Shown: positions 8,832 to 19,578 of the stretch, piece by piece
How the letters are laid out: the number at the start of each line of letters is the position of its first letter
Numbering within the stretch: the first letter of the stretch is position 1
NCBI RefSeq assembly: GCF_016415625.1
Contig: NZ_WBXP01000025.1
Span: 1-57,331, forward strand
Direction: 5' to 3'
Source of the DNA: Shimwellia pseudoproteus
Lineage (GTDB): Bacteria > Pseudomonadota > Gammaproteobacteria > Enterobacterales > Enterobacteriaceae
DNA: 57,331 nucleotides
Made by a program: the position numbers and the translations under genes
The notes under the pieces: model-generated
Database searches by the model: none
Told to the model about the DNA's origin: nothing
What the model saw: the letters and a program-made list of their open reading frames with translations, nothing else

Positions 8832-9983
8832 TTATTCGATATTACTTGCTTTATTCGCCGTTAAATCCTTTTCATACAGGCGATAGCGTTTATAACTAAT
8901 TGCCCCTATACGCGCTAAAATCTTACGCATACCGACGTTAGATTCCAATATCCACGACATCTCTAAGGCTTCAATTTTTCGTCTGGCGAAGGCAGCACGT
9001 AATGCTTCAATCAGCAATAACGCAATGACCGGGCCGGTACGGCTAAATTGATACTCTTCGCGGACGCCCATAAGCGGTACCCGGGTGGTATGTACGCCGC
9101 TGACTTTCAGGCGCCACAACAATTTTGCCCAGCCGAACGGCAACACTTTCCCATTAATATCCGCAATAGCTTCATTGATATTCGGCATACCGACAATAAA
9201 CGCAATGGGATTACCGTCAACTTCAGCGATATATATCATATCGTCTGGTACGAGGAACTTTAGCTGATCCCCCATAATGGCAAATTCGTTTTCGGTAAAC
9301 GGCACAAATCCCCAGTTATGTTGCCAGCCTGAGTTAAATATTTGCCGTAAAACCTGCATTTCCTCGTTGAATTTCTTACGATCTAAACGCCTGATAGTGA
9401 CATTCTTACTCACCTGAGCCATAAGCCTGGTCAGTGAGGGAGAGAAGTGTACTTCATCAATGCGCATCCAGTAGGCCAGTAAATCGATGCCTTTCGAATA
9501 GCCTTGTTTTTCCATCGCCGCGGCGTAATAAGGCTTCCCGTGGGGCATCATTGTGGAAGGTGGCGTATCAAAACCCTCGATAAGCAATCCGCTTTCCTGA
9601 TTGATATTCAGGCCGAAAGGCCCGGTAATTTTTAATGCTCCTTTTGATGTTAACCACGCCTCTGCCGCAGCAAATAAAGCACTAAAGACCTCAGGATCAT
9701 CAATGGCATCAATCGTCCCAAAATGCCCGGTATCTGTGCCGTAACGTTCACGGTGCAAAATATCTATTTGTGCGGTTATTCGGCCTACGACTTTTCCCGC
9801 TTTCTTAGCAATCCATGCTTGCCATTCAATATGTTCTGTTGCTGGATTTTTCTCAGAAAAATGTTCTTTACGTTCAAGATATAACGGTTCGATCCAGCTA
9901 GAATCAGATTGATATAACGATGAAGTAAAAGCGAGGAAATCTTTCATTTCTTGTTTGCTTGTTACTTTTTCAACTTGAATCAT
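8832..9983 (-). CDS. GNAT-like N-acyltransferase of unknown substrate
   Basis: A 383-residue soluble protein. I do not recognise a characterised enzyme; overall it resembles GNAT-fold proteins sometimes grouped with E. coli YghO. Visible features are an N-terminal segment KVVGRITAQID resembling the GNAT beta strands, and a C-terminal segment beginning ALLLIEALRAAFARRKIE and continuing with EMSWILESN, as in the acceptor half of acyltransferases. The start is ATG 9981-9983 behind AAGGTC. It is a single gene in AT-rich flanks between the iro cluster and der, where E. coli has yfgJ. Base use is more AT-rich than the core genes beside it, suggesting acquisition. The substrate cannot be inferred. 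Confidence 0.55.
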   Translation of the reverse strand: MIQVEKVTSKQEMKDFLAFTSSLYQSDSSWIEPLYLERKEHFSEKNPATEHIEWQAWIAKKAGKVVGRITAQIDILHRERYGTDTGHFGTIDAIDDPEVFSALFAAAEAWLTSKGALKITGPFGLNINQESGLLIEGFDTPPSTMMPHGKPYYAAAMEKQGYSKGIDLLAYWMRIDEVHFSPSLTRLMAQVSKNVTIRRLDRKKFNEEMQVLRQIFNSGWQHNWGFVPFTENEFAIMGDQLKFLVPDDMIYIAEVDGNPIAFIVGMPNINEAIADINGKVLPFGWAKLLWRLKVSGVHTTRVPLMGVREEYQFSRTGPVIALLLIEALRAAFARRKIEALEMSWILESNVGMRKILARIGAISYKRYRLYEKDLTANKASNIE

Positions 9984-10350
9984 AAAGACCTTAATTTTGA
10001 ATAAAATAGCAGGACAACACTTATTGCTAAGCGTGTTTGTCTGGAGGGGTGGGCGCTTTCACCCAGGGCTCATTGGGTCATCATACTCTTTTTCTGACAA
10101 CACCGATGAGGTATATCTGCTGTATCACGGTAATAGACATTTATTGCATATTGTACCTGTGACGCATTTCGAATAGATAACAGAGTGCAATGACAAACTT
10201 ACCCTGGCGATGTTTCACTTATTAGACGGGAAATATTAATTTTAAGTCACATTAACCATCGCTTCGCTATTAGCGATAACACAAGTGATATCAGTCTATT
10301 TATAGTAGATACAGGCCAACCATGCGCTTTACTGCGCCTTTATAATAGCC
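9984..10350. other. AT-rich intergenic region without a recognisable gene
   Basis: About 370 bases between the GNAT-like gene and the der terminator. It must carry the promoter of the minus-strand GNAT-like gene. I see a short inverted repeat (ATCGC ... GCGAT near 10258-10278) but no ORF, tRNA or known RNA. The AT-richness resembles acquired DNA. Confidence 0.4.
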
Positions 10351-10380
10351 CATAAAAAAAGCCCGCAGTCATGCGGGCTG
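10348..10380 (-). terminator. der terminator
   Basis: On the minus strand AGCCCGCATGACTGCGGGCT is followed by TTTTTT. It lies 39 bases past the der stop codon. Confidence 0.85.
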
Positions 10381-10418
10381 GTGGATTTTTGTAACAACAG
10401 ACGACATGACTTACATCG

Positions 10419-11903
10419 TCATTTGTTTTTCTTGATGTGCTTCATCAGGCGCTGACGTTTACGGATCTGGTTCGGTGTCAGGGTGTTACGTTTGTTAGCA
10501 AACGGGTTCTCCCCCTCTTTGAACTGAATACGGATCGGCGTCCCCATAACTTCCAGTGATTTACGGAAATAGTTCATCAGATAACGCTTATAAGAATCCG
10601 GCAGATCTTTAACCTGATTACCGTGAATCACCACGATCGGCGGGTTATAACCACCGGCATGGGCGTATTTCAGTTTCACACGGCGGCCACGCACCAGCGG
10701 CGGCTGATGGTCTTCTGTCGCCATGTTCATGATGCGGGTCAGCATCGCGGTGCTTACCCGGCGGGTCGCGCTGTCGTAGGCCTCGCGGATAGATTCAAAC
10801 AGGTTACCCACACCGCTACCGTGCAGTGCAGAAATAAAGTGCACCCGGGCAAAATCAATAAAGCCAAGACGGTAATCGAGGGTTTCTTTCACCTGCTCTT
10901 TATCTTCCTGAGTCAGCCCGTCCCACTTGTTGACCACAATAACCAGTGAGCGGCCGCTATTGAGGATAAAGCCCAGCAGCGACAGGTCCTGATCGGAGAT
11001 CCCTTCACGGGCATCGATAACCAGTAATACCACGTTGGCATCTTCGATAGCCTGTAGCGTTTTAATGACCGAGAATTTTTCCACCGTGTCGGTAATTTTG
11101 CCGCGTTTACGCACCCCGGCGGTGTCGATAAGTACGTACTCACGCTCATCGCGCTCCATCGGGATGTAGATACTGTCGCGGGTGGTGCCGGGCATATCGT
11201 AAACCACCACGCGATCTTCGCCGAGGATACGGTTAGTTAGTGTGGACTTACCTACGTTCGGCCGCCCGACAATTGCCAGCTTAATCGGCAGATCCTGGGG
11301 GTTAAATGTCTCGTCTTCCAGCGGCTCGCCTTCCGGGGTTTCGCCGTTTTCCGCCGCAACCTGTGCCCAGTATTCGGCGTCTTCATCCACCTCTTCCGGC
11401 GGGCTGGCTTCGTCCATCCACGGCATCAGCACGTGTTCAAGCAGCGAGGTCACCCCACGGCCATGGGAGGCCGCAATCGGGTGAATATCCCCCAGACCCA
11501 GCGACCAGAAATCGGACATCGCCTGGTCAGGATCAAGGCCGTCGGTTTTGTTCGCCACCAGGAAGGTGGGTTTTTCACGGGAACGCAGATGTTTTGCAAT
11601 CGCGGTATCCGCCGGCATCAGGCCGGAACGGGCATCCACCATAAACAGCACCACATCAGCTTCTTCAATGGCCAGCAGCGACTGCTCTGCCATGCGGGTC
11701 TCCACCCCTTCTTCGGTACCGTCAATCCCGCCGGTATCGATACAGATAAACTCACGCCCTTCAACTTCCGCACGACCATATTTACGATCGCGAGTCAGCC
11801 CCGGGAAATCCGCCACCAGCGCATCACGGGTGCGAGTTAAACGGTTAAATAACGTGGACTTACCCACGTTCGGGCGCCCGACCAGCGCGATCACAGGTAC
11901 CAT
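10419..11903 (-). CDS. der: Ribosome assembly GTPase Der (EngA)
   Basis: Der is a GTPase needed for 50S ribosomal subunit maturation. The 494-residue protein has the family's two tandem G domains: the first with GRPNVGKST at residues 8-16, DTGG and NKTDG, the second with another GRPNVGKST near 210, DTAG and NKWDG. A KH-like C-terminal domain ends in the basic tail [10 protein letters not shown]. The start MVPVIALVG matches E. coli; the frame extends seven codons upstream, but ATG 11901-11903 has GAGG at the right distance. It lies downstream of bamB with about 144 bases between, including the bamB terminator. Confidence 0.97.
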   Translation of the reverse strand: MVPVIALVGRPNVGKSTLFNRLTRTRDALVADFPGLTRDRKYGRAEVEGREFICIDTGGIDGTEEGVETRMAEQSLLAIEEADVVLFMVDARSGLMPADTAIAKHLRSREKPTFLVANKTDGLDPDQAMSDFWSLGLGDIHPIAASHGRGVTSLLEHVLMPWMDEASPPEEVDEDAEYWAQVAAENGETPEGEPLEDETFNPQDLPIKLAIVGRPNVGKSTLTNRILGEDRVVVYDMPGTTRDSIYIPMERDEREYVLIDTAGVRKRGKITDTVEKFSVIKTLQAIEDANVVLLVIDAREGISDQDLSLLGFILNSGRSLVIVVNKWDGLTQEDKEQVKETLDYRLGFIDFARVHFISALHGSGVGNLFESIREAYDSATRRVSTAMLTRIMNMATEDHQPPLVRGRRVKLKYAHAGGYNPPIVVIHGNQVKDLPDSYKRYLMNYFRKSLEVMGTPIRIQFKEGENPFANKRNTLTPNQIRKRQRLMKHIKKNK

Positions 11904-11997
11904 GATAAAAGCCTCATAACTCAAAATTTAACGAATAAGTCGACGCAAAAACTTCGTGGCAATCTGCCCTGGTTGCATCGTTTTTTATAAACAACAA

Positions 11998-12022
11998 ACG
12001 GCCCCTGATTAACAGGGGCCGT
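11998..12022 (-). terminator. bamB terminator (both directions possible)
   Basis: ACGGCCCCTG pairs with CAGGGGCCGT around a five-base loop. On the minus strand it is followed by GTTTGTTGT, on the plus strand by TTTTTAATA. It lies 26 bases past the bamB stop. Confidence 0.75.
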
Positions 12023-12047
12023 TTTTAATACTCACTGACAGGGCCAG

Positions 12048-13229
12048 TTAACGGCTGATTGAATACAGTGTACCGTCTTTTGCCTGAATCAACACCCGAT
12101 CGCCCGCAATAGTCGGATCGGTCTGGAAACCAGAGCTATCGACTTTCTGCTGCGCGACAAAGCGCCCATCATCGGTGTTCATCCAGTGCATATAGCCTTC
12201 CGCATCGCCCACCACCAGATAACCGTTGAACAGTACCGGGGCAGTCAGATTACGGTGCAGTAATTTCTCCTGGGTCCACATGGTCACCCCACCGTCGGTG
12301 GTCAGTGACAATACGCGATCATTCTGATCAACCAGGAAGATACGACCCGCATCAACAATAAAGTTATTCACCGAGCCCAGTTCACGCTTCCACATGATCT
12401 GGCCAGAACGCAGATCCAGCGCCGTCAGGTTACCGTTATAAGCCAGTGCGTATACCACGCCGTTATCGACAATCGGGGTGGTGTCAACATCACTCAAACG
12501 ATCGATTTCGGTGGGGCCGTTAGCCTGGGAGATACGCTGTTGCCAAATAATCTGACCTTGCTGCATCAGCACCGCGCTGACGCGGCCGTTATCGCCACCG
12601 ACAATGGCTGCACCGTAGGCGGTGACCGGGGCGGATTCGCCACGCAGAGACAGAGACGGCATATCGAGGTTCGCGGTCCATTTAATAACACCGCTGGCCT
12701 CATCCAGGGCCTGTAACATGCCGTTGCTGGTATGTACCAGCACCAGACCATCGCTGACCACCGGGCGCGACACGGCTTCACCACCGACCGTGGTCTGCCA
12801 GGCAATATCGCCATTGGCAATATTCAGTGCATAAATCTGCGCTTTTTCACTGCCAACGTATACATGGCCACCGGAGACAGTTACCCCACCGGAGAGCAGC
12901 GCCGGTGCATTACGGTGAAAGAAGCCGCGATCTTCTGACAGGTCAACTTTCCAGATCTCTTTGCCATCGCTGGCGGTCATTGCTTTAACGGTACCGCGAC
13001 GGTCTGCCGCATACACGTTGCCATCCTGCCATGCCGGATGCAGGTTGGAATAGAAATCACCCACACCGCTACCGACAGAGCTGCTCCACACGGTATTCGG
13101 CGTAAACTGGTTTTCTACCTCCGGTAACGGAGACATTTTTACTACGTCTTCTTCACCACTAAAGAGTGAACACCCACTGAGCAGCGTCAGAGAGATTAGC
13201 CCTGGCACAAGTAATTTACGCAATTGCAT
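12048..13229 (-). CDS. bamB: Outer membrane assembly lipoprotein BamB
   Basis: BamB is the beta-propeller lipoprotein of the BAM complex that inserts beta-barrel proteins into the outer membrane. The 393-residue protein has a signal peptide ending in lipobox L-S-G-C (Cys20), followed by PQQ-like repeats that build an eight-bladed propeller (for example the repeated W-G-E-V and LDLRSGQIMWKREL blades). Serine after the lipidated Cys, not Asp, agrees with outer-membrane sorting. It follows yfgM by nine bases in the same direction, as in E. coli. Confidence 0.97.
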   Translation of the reverse strand: MQLRKLLVPGLISLTLLSGCSLFSGEEDVVKMSPLPEVENQFTPNTVWSSSVGSGVGDFYSNLHPAWQDGNVYAADRRGTVKAMTASDGKEIWKVDLSEDRGFFHRNAPALLSGGVTVSGGHVYVGSEKAQIYALNIANGDIAWQTTVGGEAVSRPVVSDGLVLVHTSNGMLQALDEASGVIKWTANLDMPSLSLRGESAPVTAYGAAIVGGDNGRVSAVLMQQGQIIWQQRISQANGPTEIDRLSDVDTTPIVDNGVVYALAYNGNLTALDLRSGQIMWKRELGSVNNFIVDAGRIFLVDQNDRVLSLTTDGGVTMWTQEKLLHRNLTAPVLFNGYLVVGDAEGYMHWMNTDDGRFVAQQKVDSSGFQTDPTIAGDRVLIQAKDGTLYSISR

Positions 13230-13238
13230 GAGTCCCTC

Positions 13239-13859
13239 TTAGCTGGACAAATTATTAATTTTCATCTGCATCATTTCACGCAGTGCCGGAGAGGCATCGC
13301 TGGCGACACCTTTACTCCACGCATCACGAGCACCTTGCTTATCGCCTTTGCTCAGTAATGCTTCACCGCGGATATCAGCAACAATAGCCGTCCAGCCTTC
13401 ACCTTTCACGGTATCCAGCGTTTTCAGCGCGGCGTCAGCCTGTTTTTGCTGAATCTGAATGCGCGCCAGGCGCAGATTAATCAGCGACTGAAGCTGCTGG
13501 TCTTTGGCATCACCCACCCCTTTTTGCAGCTCAGCAACGGCTTTATCAAGCTGATTGCTGTCTACCAGGTGCTGGGCAACTTGCATCGCCGCCAGCGCAC
13601 CATAGGTATTATTGGTGTCAGATGCAAATTTCTGTGCGGCGGCCAGGGTGTCAGGCTTATCAGACTGAATAGCCGTGGTGACCTGTTCATAGGCCAGAGA
13701 AGACTCCCGGGCCTGGTCGCTCTGATGACCATTCCAGTAACGCCATCCCACCAGCGCACCGATCCCTAATACCACCCCAACAACCAGGGCTTTACCGTTT
13801 TCGGCAAAAAAGCGTTTTACCGCATCAACCTGGTCATTTTCGTTTTCGTACATTTCCAC
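13239..13859 (-). CDS. yfgM: Ancillary SecYEG translocon subunit YfgM
   Basis: YfgM is a single-pass inner-membrane protein that works with PpiD at the SecYEG translocon and modulates Rcs signalling. The 206 residues show a cytosolic N-terminus (MEMYENENDQVDAVKRFF), one membrane segment at about residues 24-41 and a periplasmic TPR-like domain. The length equals that of E. coli YfgM. It lies between hisS and bamB in a tight minus-strand run. Confidence 0.95.
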   Translation of the reverse strand: MEMYENENDQVDAVKRFFAENGKALVVGVVLGIGALVGWRYWNGHQSDQARESSLAYEQVTTAIQSDKPDTLAAAQKFASDTNNTYGALAAMQVAQHLVDSNQLDKAVAELQKGVGDAKDQQLQSLINLRLARIQIQQKQADAALKTLDTVKGEGWTAIVADIRGEALLSKGDKQGARDAWSKGVASDASPALREMMQMKINNLSS

Positions 13860-13898
13860 GCAGTCCTTCTCCTTAACGAAATATTACCGGGGAAGTTA

Positions 13899-15173
13899 TT
13901 AGCCCAGCAGCGCCTGCAGGTGTTCAGCAACCGCATCCTGTGCCACGGCTTGCTGTTCCCCGGAACGCAGATCCTTCACAACCACCTGGTGTTTTGCTAC
14001 TTCATCTTCACCCAGTACCAGTGCAATATGCGCGCCCCATTTATCCGCACGGGCAAATTGTTTTTTGAAATTCCCGCCACCGTAGTTGGTCATCAGTTTG
14101 ATGCCCGGTAACCGATCGCGGATCTGCTCTGCCAGTAGCATCGCGGCACACTGGGTACCCGCACCGGAGGAGATCAGGTATATATCGACAGCGGATTCTG
14201 GTTTTAATTCCGGATTAATTGCCTGTACCAGCAGCACCAGACGCTCCAGCCCCATCGCGAAACCGACCGCCGGTGTTGCCCGGCCACCCAGTTGCTCGAC
14301 CAGGCCATCGTAACGGCCACCCGCACAGACCGTCCCCTGGGAACCCAGCGCACTGGTCACCCATTCGAAAACGGTGCGGTTATAGTAATCCAGGCCGCGC
14401 ACCAGACGCTGATTAACGGTGTATTTGATACCCGCCGCATCCAGCAGCGCACACAGCCCGGCGAAGTGCTCGCGGGACGCGTCATCCAGGTAATCCCCCA
14501 GCGCCGGTGCATCATTTAGCAGCGCCTGGACATCCGGGTTTTTAGAGTCCAGCACCCGCAGCGGGTTGCTGTACATCCGGCGCTGGCAATCATCATCCAG
14601 CTTCTCTTTATGCTGTTCCAGGAATGCCACCAGGGCATCGCGGTAGTTGGCACGGGCTTCCAGGGAACCGATGGAGTTAAGCTCCAGATTAACATGCTCG
14701 CTGATCCCCAGCGCACGCCACCAGCGGGCGGTCAGCATAATTAATTCGGCGTCAATATCCGGCCCCTGAAGACCAAACACTTCCAGCCCCATCTGGTGGA
14801 ACTGGCGGTAACGGCCTTTTTGCGGACGCTCGTGGCGGAACATCGGGCCGATGTACCACAGGCGCTGTTCCTGATTGTACAGCAGACCATGCTCAATACC
14901 GGCACGCACGCAGCCAGCAGTCCCTTCAGGACGCAAAGTCAGGCTGTCGCCGTTGCGGTCCTCAAAGGTATACATCTCTTTTTCCACAACATCGGTCACT
15001 TCACCGATGGCGCGTTTGAATAACGGGGTCTGCTCTACAATCGGCAGGCGAATTTCACTGTAGCCGTAGCTGCCGAGCACCTGTTTCAGGATGCCTTCAA
15101 TACGCTGCCAGATTGCGGTTTCACCCGGCAGATAATCGTTCATGCCGCGGATGGCTTGAATATTCTTTGCCAC
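13899..15173 (-). CDS. hisS: Histidyl-tRNA synthetase
   Basis: Class II synthetase charging tRNA-His. The 424 residues equal the E. coli length. Class II motif 2 ([14 protein letters not shown]) and the histidine-specific motif [15 protein letters not shown] are intact, as are the GGGRYDGL-type segment and the C-terminal anticodon-binding domain. It begins 140 bases after ispG, behind a terminator-like hairpin. Confidence 0.97.
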   Translation of the reverse strand: MAKNIQAIRGMNDYLPGETAIWQRIEGILKQVLGSYGYSEIRLPIVEQTPLFKRAIGEVTDVVEKEMYTFEDRNGDSLTLRPEGTAGCVRAGIEHGLLYNQEQRLWYIGPMFRHERPQKGRYRQFHQMGLEVFGLQGPDIDAELIMLTARWWRALGISEHVNLELNSIGSLEARANYRDALVAFLEQHKEKLDDDCQRRMYSNPLRVLDSKNPDVQALLNDAPALGDYLDDASREHFAGLCALLDAAGIKYTVNQRLVRGLDYYNRTVFEWVTSALGSQGTVCAGGRYDGLVEQLGGRATPAVGFAMGLERLVLLVQAINPELKPESAVDIYLISSGAGTQCAAMLLAEQIRDRLPGIKLMTNYGGGNFKKQFARADKWGAHIALVLGEDEVAKHQVVVKDLRSGEQQAVAQDAVAEHLQALLG

Positions 15174-15193
15174 GATTATTCTCTATTGTCTGA

Positions 15194-15232
15194 TACAAAA
15201 AAATGAACCCGTCTGGCCAGTGCCTGACGGGT
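15194..15232 (-). terminator. Terminator-like hairpin between ispG and hisS
   Basis: On the minus strand ACCCGTC (15226-15232) pairs with GACGGGT (15207-15213), followed by TTCATTTTTTTG. The U tract ends only about 20 bases before the hisS start. It either terminates rodZ-ispG transcription or acts as a leader control element for hisS. Confidence 0.7.
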
Positions 15233-15313
15233 CCAGGCATATATGGGACCGAATAACCCCTGCTCACGGTATGATGCTGAGTGCCTGGCACCCGCACCAT
15301 ATCGGGATTGGCG

Positions 15314-16432
15314 TTATTTTTCCAGTTGTTGCACTGCAATACGCTGGTTTTCATCCAGCATGCTGGCTTTTGCCCGGATACGGGCCTCCAGTTGATCGAT
15401 CATATCGTTATTATCGAGACGATCTTTACGTACGCCGTCTTCATACAGGCCGCTCTTCTTATTACCGCCGGTAACGCCAAGGGTTGAAACCAGCGCTTCA
15501 CCCGGGCCATTCACCACACAGCCAATAATGGAGACGTCCATCGGCGTAATAATATCTTCCAGCCGCTGTTCGAGGGCGTTCACCGTACCGATGACGTCAA
15601 ACTCCTGACGGGAACAGGTCGGGCAGGCAATAAAGTTGATCCCGCGGGCGCGAATACGCAGCGATTTAAGAATATCAAAACCAACTTTGATCTCTTCCAC
15701 CGGGTCCGCCGCCAGCGATACGCGCAGCGTGTCGCCAATACCTTCCGATAACAACAGCCCCAGGCCAATGGCAGATTTCACTGCGCCACTGCGGGCCCCA
15801 CCGGCTTCGGTGATCCCGAGGTGCAGCGGTTGATCAATGGCTTTGGCCAGCAGGCGATACGCTTCCACCGCCAGGAAAACATCCGACGCTTTGACACTGA
15901 CTTTAAACTGGTCAAAGTTAAGCCGATCCAGATGATCCACGTGGCGCATAGCCGATTCCAGCAGTGCCTGCGGCGTCGGCTCCCCGTATTTTTCCTGGAG
16001 ATCTTTCTCCAGCGAACCGGCATTCACGCCGATACGGATCGGGATATTTTTATCCCGGGCGCAATCCACCACCGTGCGAATACGTTCTTCGTTACCGATA
16101 TTACCGGGATTGATACGCAGGCAGTCCACACCGTATTCAGCCACTTTCAGGGCGATACGGTAGTCAAAATGGATATCTGCCACCAGCGGCACATTCACCT
16201 GTTGTTTGATCAGGCGGAAGGCTTCGGCGGCATCCATGGTAGGAACAGAAACGCGTACAATGTCTGCCCCTACCCGCTCCAGTGCTTTGATCTGATTAAC
16301 CGTCGCGTCCACATCCGTGGTACGGGTATTGGTCATAGACTGGACGGCGATAGGCGCGCCGTCCCCGATGGGCACATTCCCGACATAAATCCGTTTGGAT
16401 TTCCGGCGTTGAATGGGCGCTTCGTTATGCAT
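15314..16432 (-). CDS. ispG: 4-hydroxy-3-methylbut-2-en-1-yl diphosphate synthase (flavodoxin)
   Basis: IspG converts methylerythritol cyclodiphosphate to HMBPP in the MEP isoprenoid pathway using a [4Fe-4S] cluster. The 372 residues match E. coli in length. The cluster cysteines are in [10 protein letters not shown] and in [12 protein letters not shown]. The start [11 protein letters not shown] is chosen over an upstream in-frame ATG because GGAGAA lies at the right distance and E. coli starts there. It follows rodZ directly. Confidence 0.97.
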   Translation of the reverse strand: MHNEAPIQRRKSKRIYVGNVPIGDGAPIAVQSMTNTRTTDVDATVNQIKALERVGADIVRVSVPTMDAAEAFRLIKQQVNVPLVADIHFDYRIALKVAEYGVDCLRINPGNIGNEERIRTVVDCARDKNIPIRIGVNAGSLEKDLQEKYGEPTPQALLESAMRHVDHLDRLNFDQFKVSVKASDVFLAVEAYRLLAKAIDQPLHLGITEAGGARSGAVKSAIGLGLLLSEGIGDTLRVSLAADPVEEIKVGFDILKSLRIRARGINFIACPTCSRQEFDVIGTVNALEQRLEDIITPMDVSIIGCVVNGPGEALVSTLGVTGGNKKSGLYEDGVRKDRLDNNDMIDQLEARIRAKASMLDENQRIAVQQLEK

Positions 16433-16458
16433 AACTACGTTCTCCAATAACCCGTTAA

Positions 16459-17484
16459 TTACTGTGCCGCAGCCGGTTCAGCATTAACGGTCAGACGTGC
16501 AACCTGGTTAGTGCGGATAAAACGGCTCAGATCAACAGGTTTACCCTGGAACTGAACCTGTACTGCAGCAGGGGCACCGATTTTCAGTTTATACGGTGTC
16601 TGGCCAACCAGATTCAGGTTGCCACCTTTGTGCTGCAGGCCGCTGAACAGTTTTTTACCGGTCGCATCGCTCACTTCCAGCCAGCAATCTGCGTTGAAAT
16701 TCATCACCAGCGCATTCGGATCCGTAGCACCTGGTGCCGCCGCACCCTGAGCAGGATCGGTCGGCAACTGGCCAGCAGTCGGTGCTGACGGTACCGCAGG
16801 CGTCGCCGGGGTAGCCGCAGTATCAACATTTGCCTGGCTCGGAGAAACCACTGCCGGTTGCTGATCCGCCGTCTGCGGTGCCGCAGGCTGGGTATCAGTC
16901 GGTGCCGGAACCGGTGCCGCGCTGCTGGTATCGGCTAACGGTGCTGAATTACCGTTATCCACCGGCGTAGCGGCGCTGCCGCTGGTATCCAGCGGTACCG
17001 ACTGGCTATTACCGGCGTCGCTCAGTTCAGCAGAAGATTGATCCGCCATGGTGGAGATCTCTTCCTGCTGCGCTTTATGGTTCTGCCACCACCACGCCCC
17101 GGTCAGGCCGACAACCACAAAAAGCACCAGCCAGGTGATGCTCATCAGCCAGCCGTCACGCTTTTTACGCCGCTTACCCAGCGAAAAGCTCTGCATCGGC
17201 TGCACTTTGGCCGCTTTCAGGGGGGCCTGCTTGGCCATCATCGGCAGCAGTTCATCTTCCGGTACGTGCACCAGACGGGCATAAGAGCGGATATAGCCGC
17301 GCAAAAAGGTGGAAGCCAATTCGGCTGGCGCTTTGTCCTCTTCGATATCCCGGACGGTGGAAACCTTCAGGCATAAACGCTCAGCAACAACCTGCTGGCT
17401 AAGACCGAGTTTTTCGCGGGCCTGACGTAAACGTTCACCCGTGGTCTGTGCTGTATTCTGTTCTTGATTGGCTTCAGTATTCAT
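16459..17484 (-). CDS. rodZ: Cytoskeletal protein RodZ
   Basis: RodZ links MreB to the elongation complex and keeps rod shape. The 341 residues show an N-terminal cytoplasmic helix-turn-helix domain ([21 protein letters not shown] region), a basic juxtamembrane stretch KRRKKRDGW, one membrane segment at about 113-133, a Pro/Ala/Thr-rich periplasmic linker and a C-terminal beta domain (DUF4115). ATG 17482-17484 starts [10 protein letters not shown] as in E. coli. The linker differs from E. coli in composition, as expected of low-complexity sequence. Confidence 0.95.
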   Translation of the reverse strand: MNTEANQEQNTAQTTGERLRQAREKLGLSQQVVAERLCLKVSTVRDIEEDKAPAELASTFLRGYIRSYARLVHVPEDELLPMMAKQAPLKAAKVQPMQSFSLGKRRKKRDGWLMSITWLVLFVVVGLTGAWWWQNHKAQQEEISTMADQSSAELSDAGNSQSVPLDTSGSAATPVDNGNSAPLADTSSAAPVPAPTDTQPAAPQTADQQPAVVSPSQANVDTAATPATPAVPSAPTAGQLPTDPAQGAAAPGATDPNALVMNFNADCWLEVSDATGKKLFSGLQHKGGNLNLVGQTPYKLKIGAPAAVQVQFQGKPVDLSRFIRTNQVARLTVNAEPAAAQ

Positions 17485-17715
17485 TAGCTTACAACTGCTG
17501 GTACTGTGTGAATTTAGGAACCAGACACTGGTCGCCTGCCCGCAGAAGGAGGGTGGCCTGTGCCACGAATATATCTTGTACAGCAGAGTTTCCCCTGCAT
17601 TTTCCACGCGACAGCGTCCTGCCTGATGCGGCACAGCTAACATATTGTTGCGCCGCCACATACTGCCTCAAAGTGCAAAAAAACGCACCGTAATTATTAC
17701 CGTTCAGCCAGATTC

Positions 17716-17793
17716 CACAAGGCGAAAAGGCCGGTTAGCGACATAATCAGACCAGAAGCGCATCATCAGATGCGCTCCCCTGCCGGCCTTGTG
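17716..17793. other. Structured region between rlmN and rodZ with competing stems
   Basis: AAGGCCGG (17727-17734) can pair with CCGGCCTT (17783-17790), enclosing a second perfect stem AGCGCATC/GATGCGCT (17757-17764/17769-17776). CACAAGGC (17716-17723) can instead pair with GCCTTGTG (17786-17793), so two outer pairings compete. On the minus strand TTTT follows the CCGGCC arm, so the simplest reading is an rlmN terminator just after its stop. The rest of the 316-base gap should carry the rodZ promoter. Confidence 0.45.
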
Positions 17794-17800
17794 CCTGAAA

Positions 17801-18967
17801 TCAGACAGATTTCACCGCGATTTGCTCACCCTGCATCCGCTTACGCAGTGTCCGCTTCGTCCGGTCGATGACGTCACCCGCCAGCTGACCACAGGCCGCA
17901 TCAATATCGTCCCCGCGGGTTTTACGCACAATGGTGGTAAACCCGTAGGTCATCAGGGTTTTGGAGAAGCGATCAATACGGCTGTTAGAGCTGCGCCCAT
18001 AAGGTGCCCCCGGGAAGGGGTTCCACGGGATCAGGTTGATTTTGCACGGCGTATCTTTCAGGCACTCCGCCAGTTGATGCGCATGTTCAACCCCATCGTT
18101 AACGTGATCCAGCATCACATATTCAATGGTCACTCGGCCCTGGTTAGCATTGGATTTTTCCAGGTAACGACGGACCGCCGCGAGGAAGGTTTCAATGTTG
18201 TACTTACGGTTGATCGGCACGATTTCGTCACGGATTTCGTCGGTAGGCGCATGCAGAGAGATAGCCAGCGCCACATCAATCATGTCCCCGAGTTTATCCA
18301 GCGCCGGAACCACGCCGGAGGTCGACAGGGTAACCCGGCGTTTGGACAGCCCAAAGCCGAAATCGTCGAGCATAATTTCCATCGCCGGGACCACGTTGGT
18401 CAGGTTAAGCAGTGGCTCCCCCATCCCCATCATCACGACGTTCGTTATCGGGCGCTGCCCGGTCACTTTGGCAGCACCGACAATTTTTGCCGCGCGCCAT
18501 ACCTGGCCAATAATTTCGGATACCCGCAGGTTGCGGTTAAACCCCTGCTGTGCGGTAGAGCAGAATTTACACTCCAGGGCGCAACCCACCTGGGAAGACA
18601 CACACAGGGTGGCGCGGTCGTCTTCCGGGATATAGACCGTCTCGACCCGCTGATCGCCAACGGCGATCGCCCATTTAATGGTGCCATCCGACGAGCGTTG
18701 CTCTTCCACCACTTCCGGCGCGCGGATTTCAGCCATCTCTTTCAGTCGGCCACGCAGCACCTTGTTGATGTCGGTCATTTCATCAAAATCATCACAGCAG
18801 TAGTGATAGATCCATTTCATGACCTGATCGGCACGGAAGGGTTTTTCCCCCATGGACTTGAAGAACTCGCGCATTTGCGGGCGGCTCAGATCCAGCAGGT
18901 TGATTTTTTCAGCTTTAGGCGAAACGGCAACAGGTGACGTCTCAGGGGTGACAATTTGCTCTGACAT
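17801..18967 (-). CDS. rlmN: Dual-specificity 23S rRNA/tRNA adenine-C2 methyltransferase RlmN
   Basis: A radical-SAM enzyme that makes m2A2503 in 23S rRNA and m2A37 in some tRNAs. The 388 residues carry the cluster motif C-A-L-E-C-K-F-C (Cys129, Cys133, Cys136). The two mechanism cysteines are also expected in the conserved segments near [18 protein letters not shown] and SSQVGC. Four residues longer than E. coli owing to the N-terminus. It follows ndk on the same strand. Confidence 0.97.
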   Translation of the reverse strand: MSEQIVTPETSPVAVSPKAEKINLLDLSRPQMREFFKSMGEKPFRADQVMKWIYHYCCDDFDEMTDINKVLRGRLKEMAEIRAPEVVEEQRSSDGTIKWAIAVGDQRVETVYIPEDDRATLCVSSQVGCALECKFCSTAQQGFNRNLRVSEIIGQVWRAAKIVGAAKVTGQRPITNVVMMGMGEPLLNLTNVVPAMEIMLDDFGFGLSKRRVTLSTSGVVPALDKLGDMIDVALAISLHAPTDEIRDEIVPINRKYNIETFLAAVRRYLEKSNANQGRVTIEYVMLDHVNDGVEHAHQLAECLKDTPCKINLIPWNPFPGAPYGRSSNSRIDRFSKTLMTYGFTTIVRKTRGDDIDAACGQLAGDVIDRTKRTLRKRMQGEQIAVKSV

Positions 18968-19015
18968 ATTCGTTTCCGGCCTCGTTGTTACACGTTATGG
19001 CCCCAGGTAGGTTTA

Positions 19016-19062
19016 AGAAAAAAGAAGCGCCCCGTGAAGTATGGCATCAGGGGGCGCGACAT
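19016..19062 (-). terminator. ndk terminator
   Basis: On the minus strand GCGCCCC and GGGGCGC close a stem followed by TTCTTTTTTCTT. It lies about 90 bases after the ndk stop and before rlmN. Confidence 0.75.
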
Positions 19063-19146
19063 TGTACAAATTATGCGGCACGTGCGCCATGCTCTGCGGT
19101 GAGCACGGCAAAATAAAATGTAAGTGCCGTTTACTGCTTCAGCGAA

Positions 19147-19578
19147 TTAACGGGTGCGCGGGCACACTTCGCCTTCTGCGAAGAAGTACGCAATTTCACG
19201 GGCAGCAGAGTCAACAGAATCAGAACCGTGGGTGCCGTTTTCGGTGAAGCTGTCCGCGTAATCCGCGCGCAGCGTACCGGCCAGCGCATCTGCCGGGTTG
19301 GTCGCGCCGAGAATTTCGCGGTGACGGCGCACGGCATCTTCGCCTTCCAGGGCAGAGACCACAATCGGGCCAGAGGTCATAAAGGCAACCAGACCGTCAA
19401 AGAACGGTTTACCAGCGTGTTCAGCGTAGAAGCCCTGAGCCTGCTCAGCAGACAGGTGTACCATTTTGGTGGCAACGATTTTCAGGCCTGCGGTTTCGAA
19501 ACGCGCAAAGATATTGCCAATAACGTTTTTTGCCACAGCGTTGGGCTTGATAATGGAGAAAGTACGCTCGATAGCCAT
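19147..19578 (-). CDS. ndk: Nucleoside diphosphate kinase
   Basis: Ndk balances nucleoside triphosphate pools by phosphate transfer through a phosphohistidine. The 143 residues equal the E. coli length. The active-site His117 sits in N-G-T-H-G-S-D-S. Single gene with its own terminator. In E. coli pbpC and yfhM follow upstream; here the next gene is sseA. Confidence 0.98.
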   Translation of the reverse strand: MAIERTFSIIKPNAVAKNVIGNIFARFETAGLKIVATKMVHLSAEQAQGFYAEHAGKPFFDGLVAFMTSGPIVVSALEGEDAVRRHREILGATNPADALAGTLRADYADSFTENGTHGSDSVDSAAREIAYFFAEGEVCPRTR

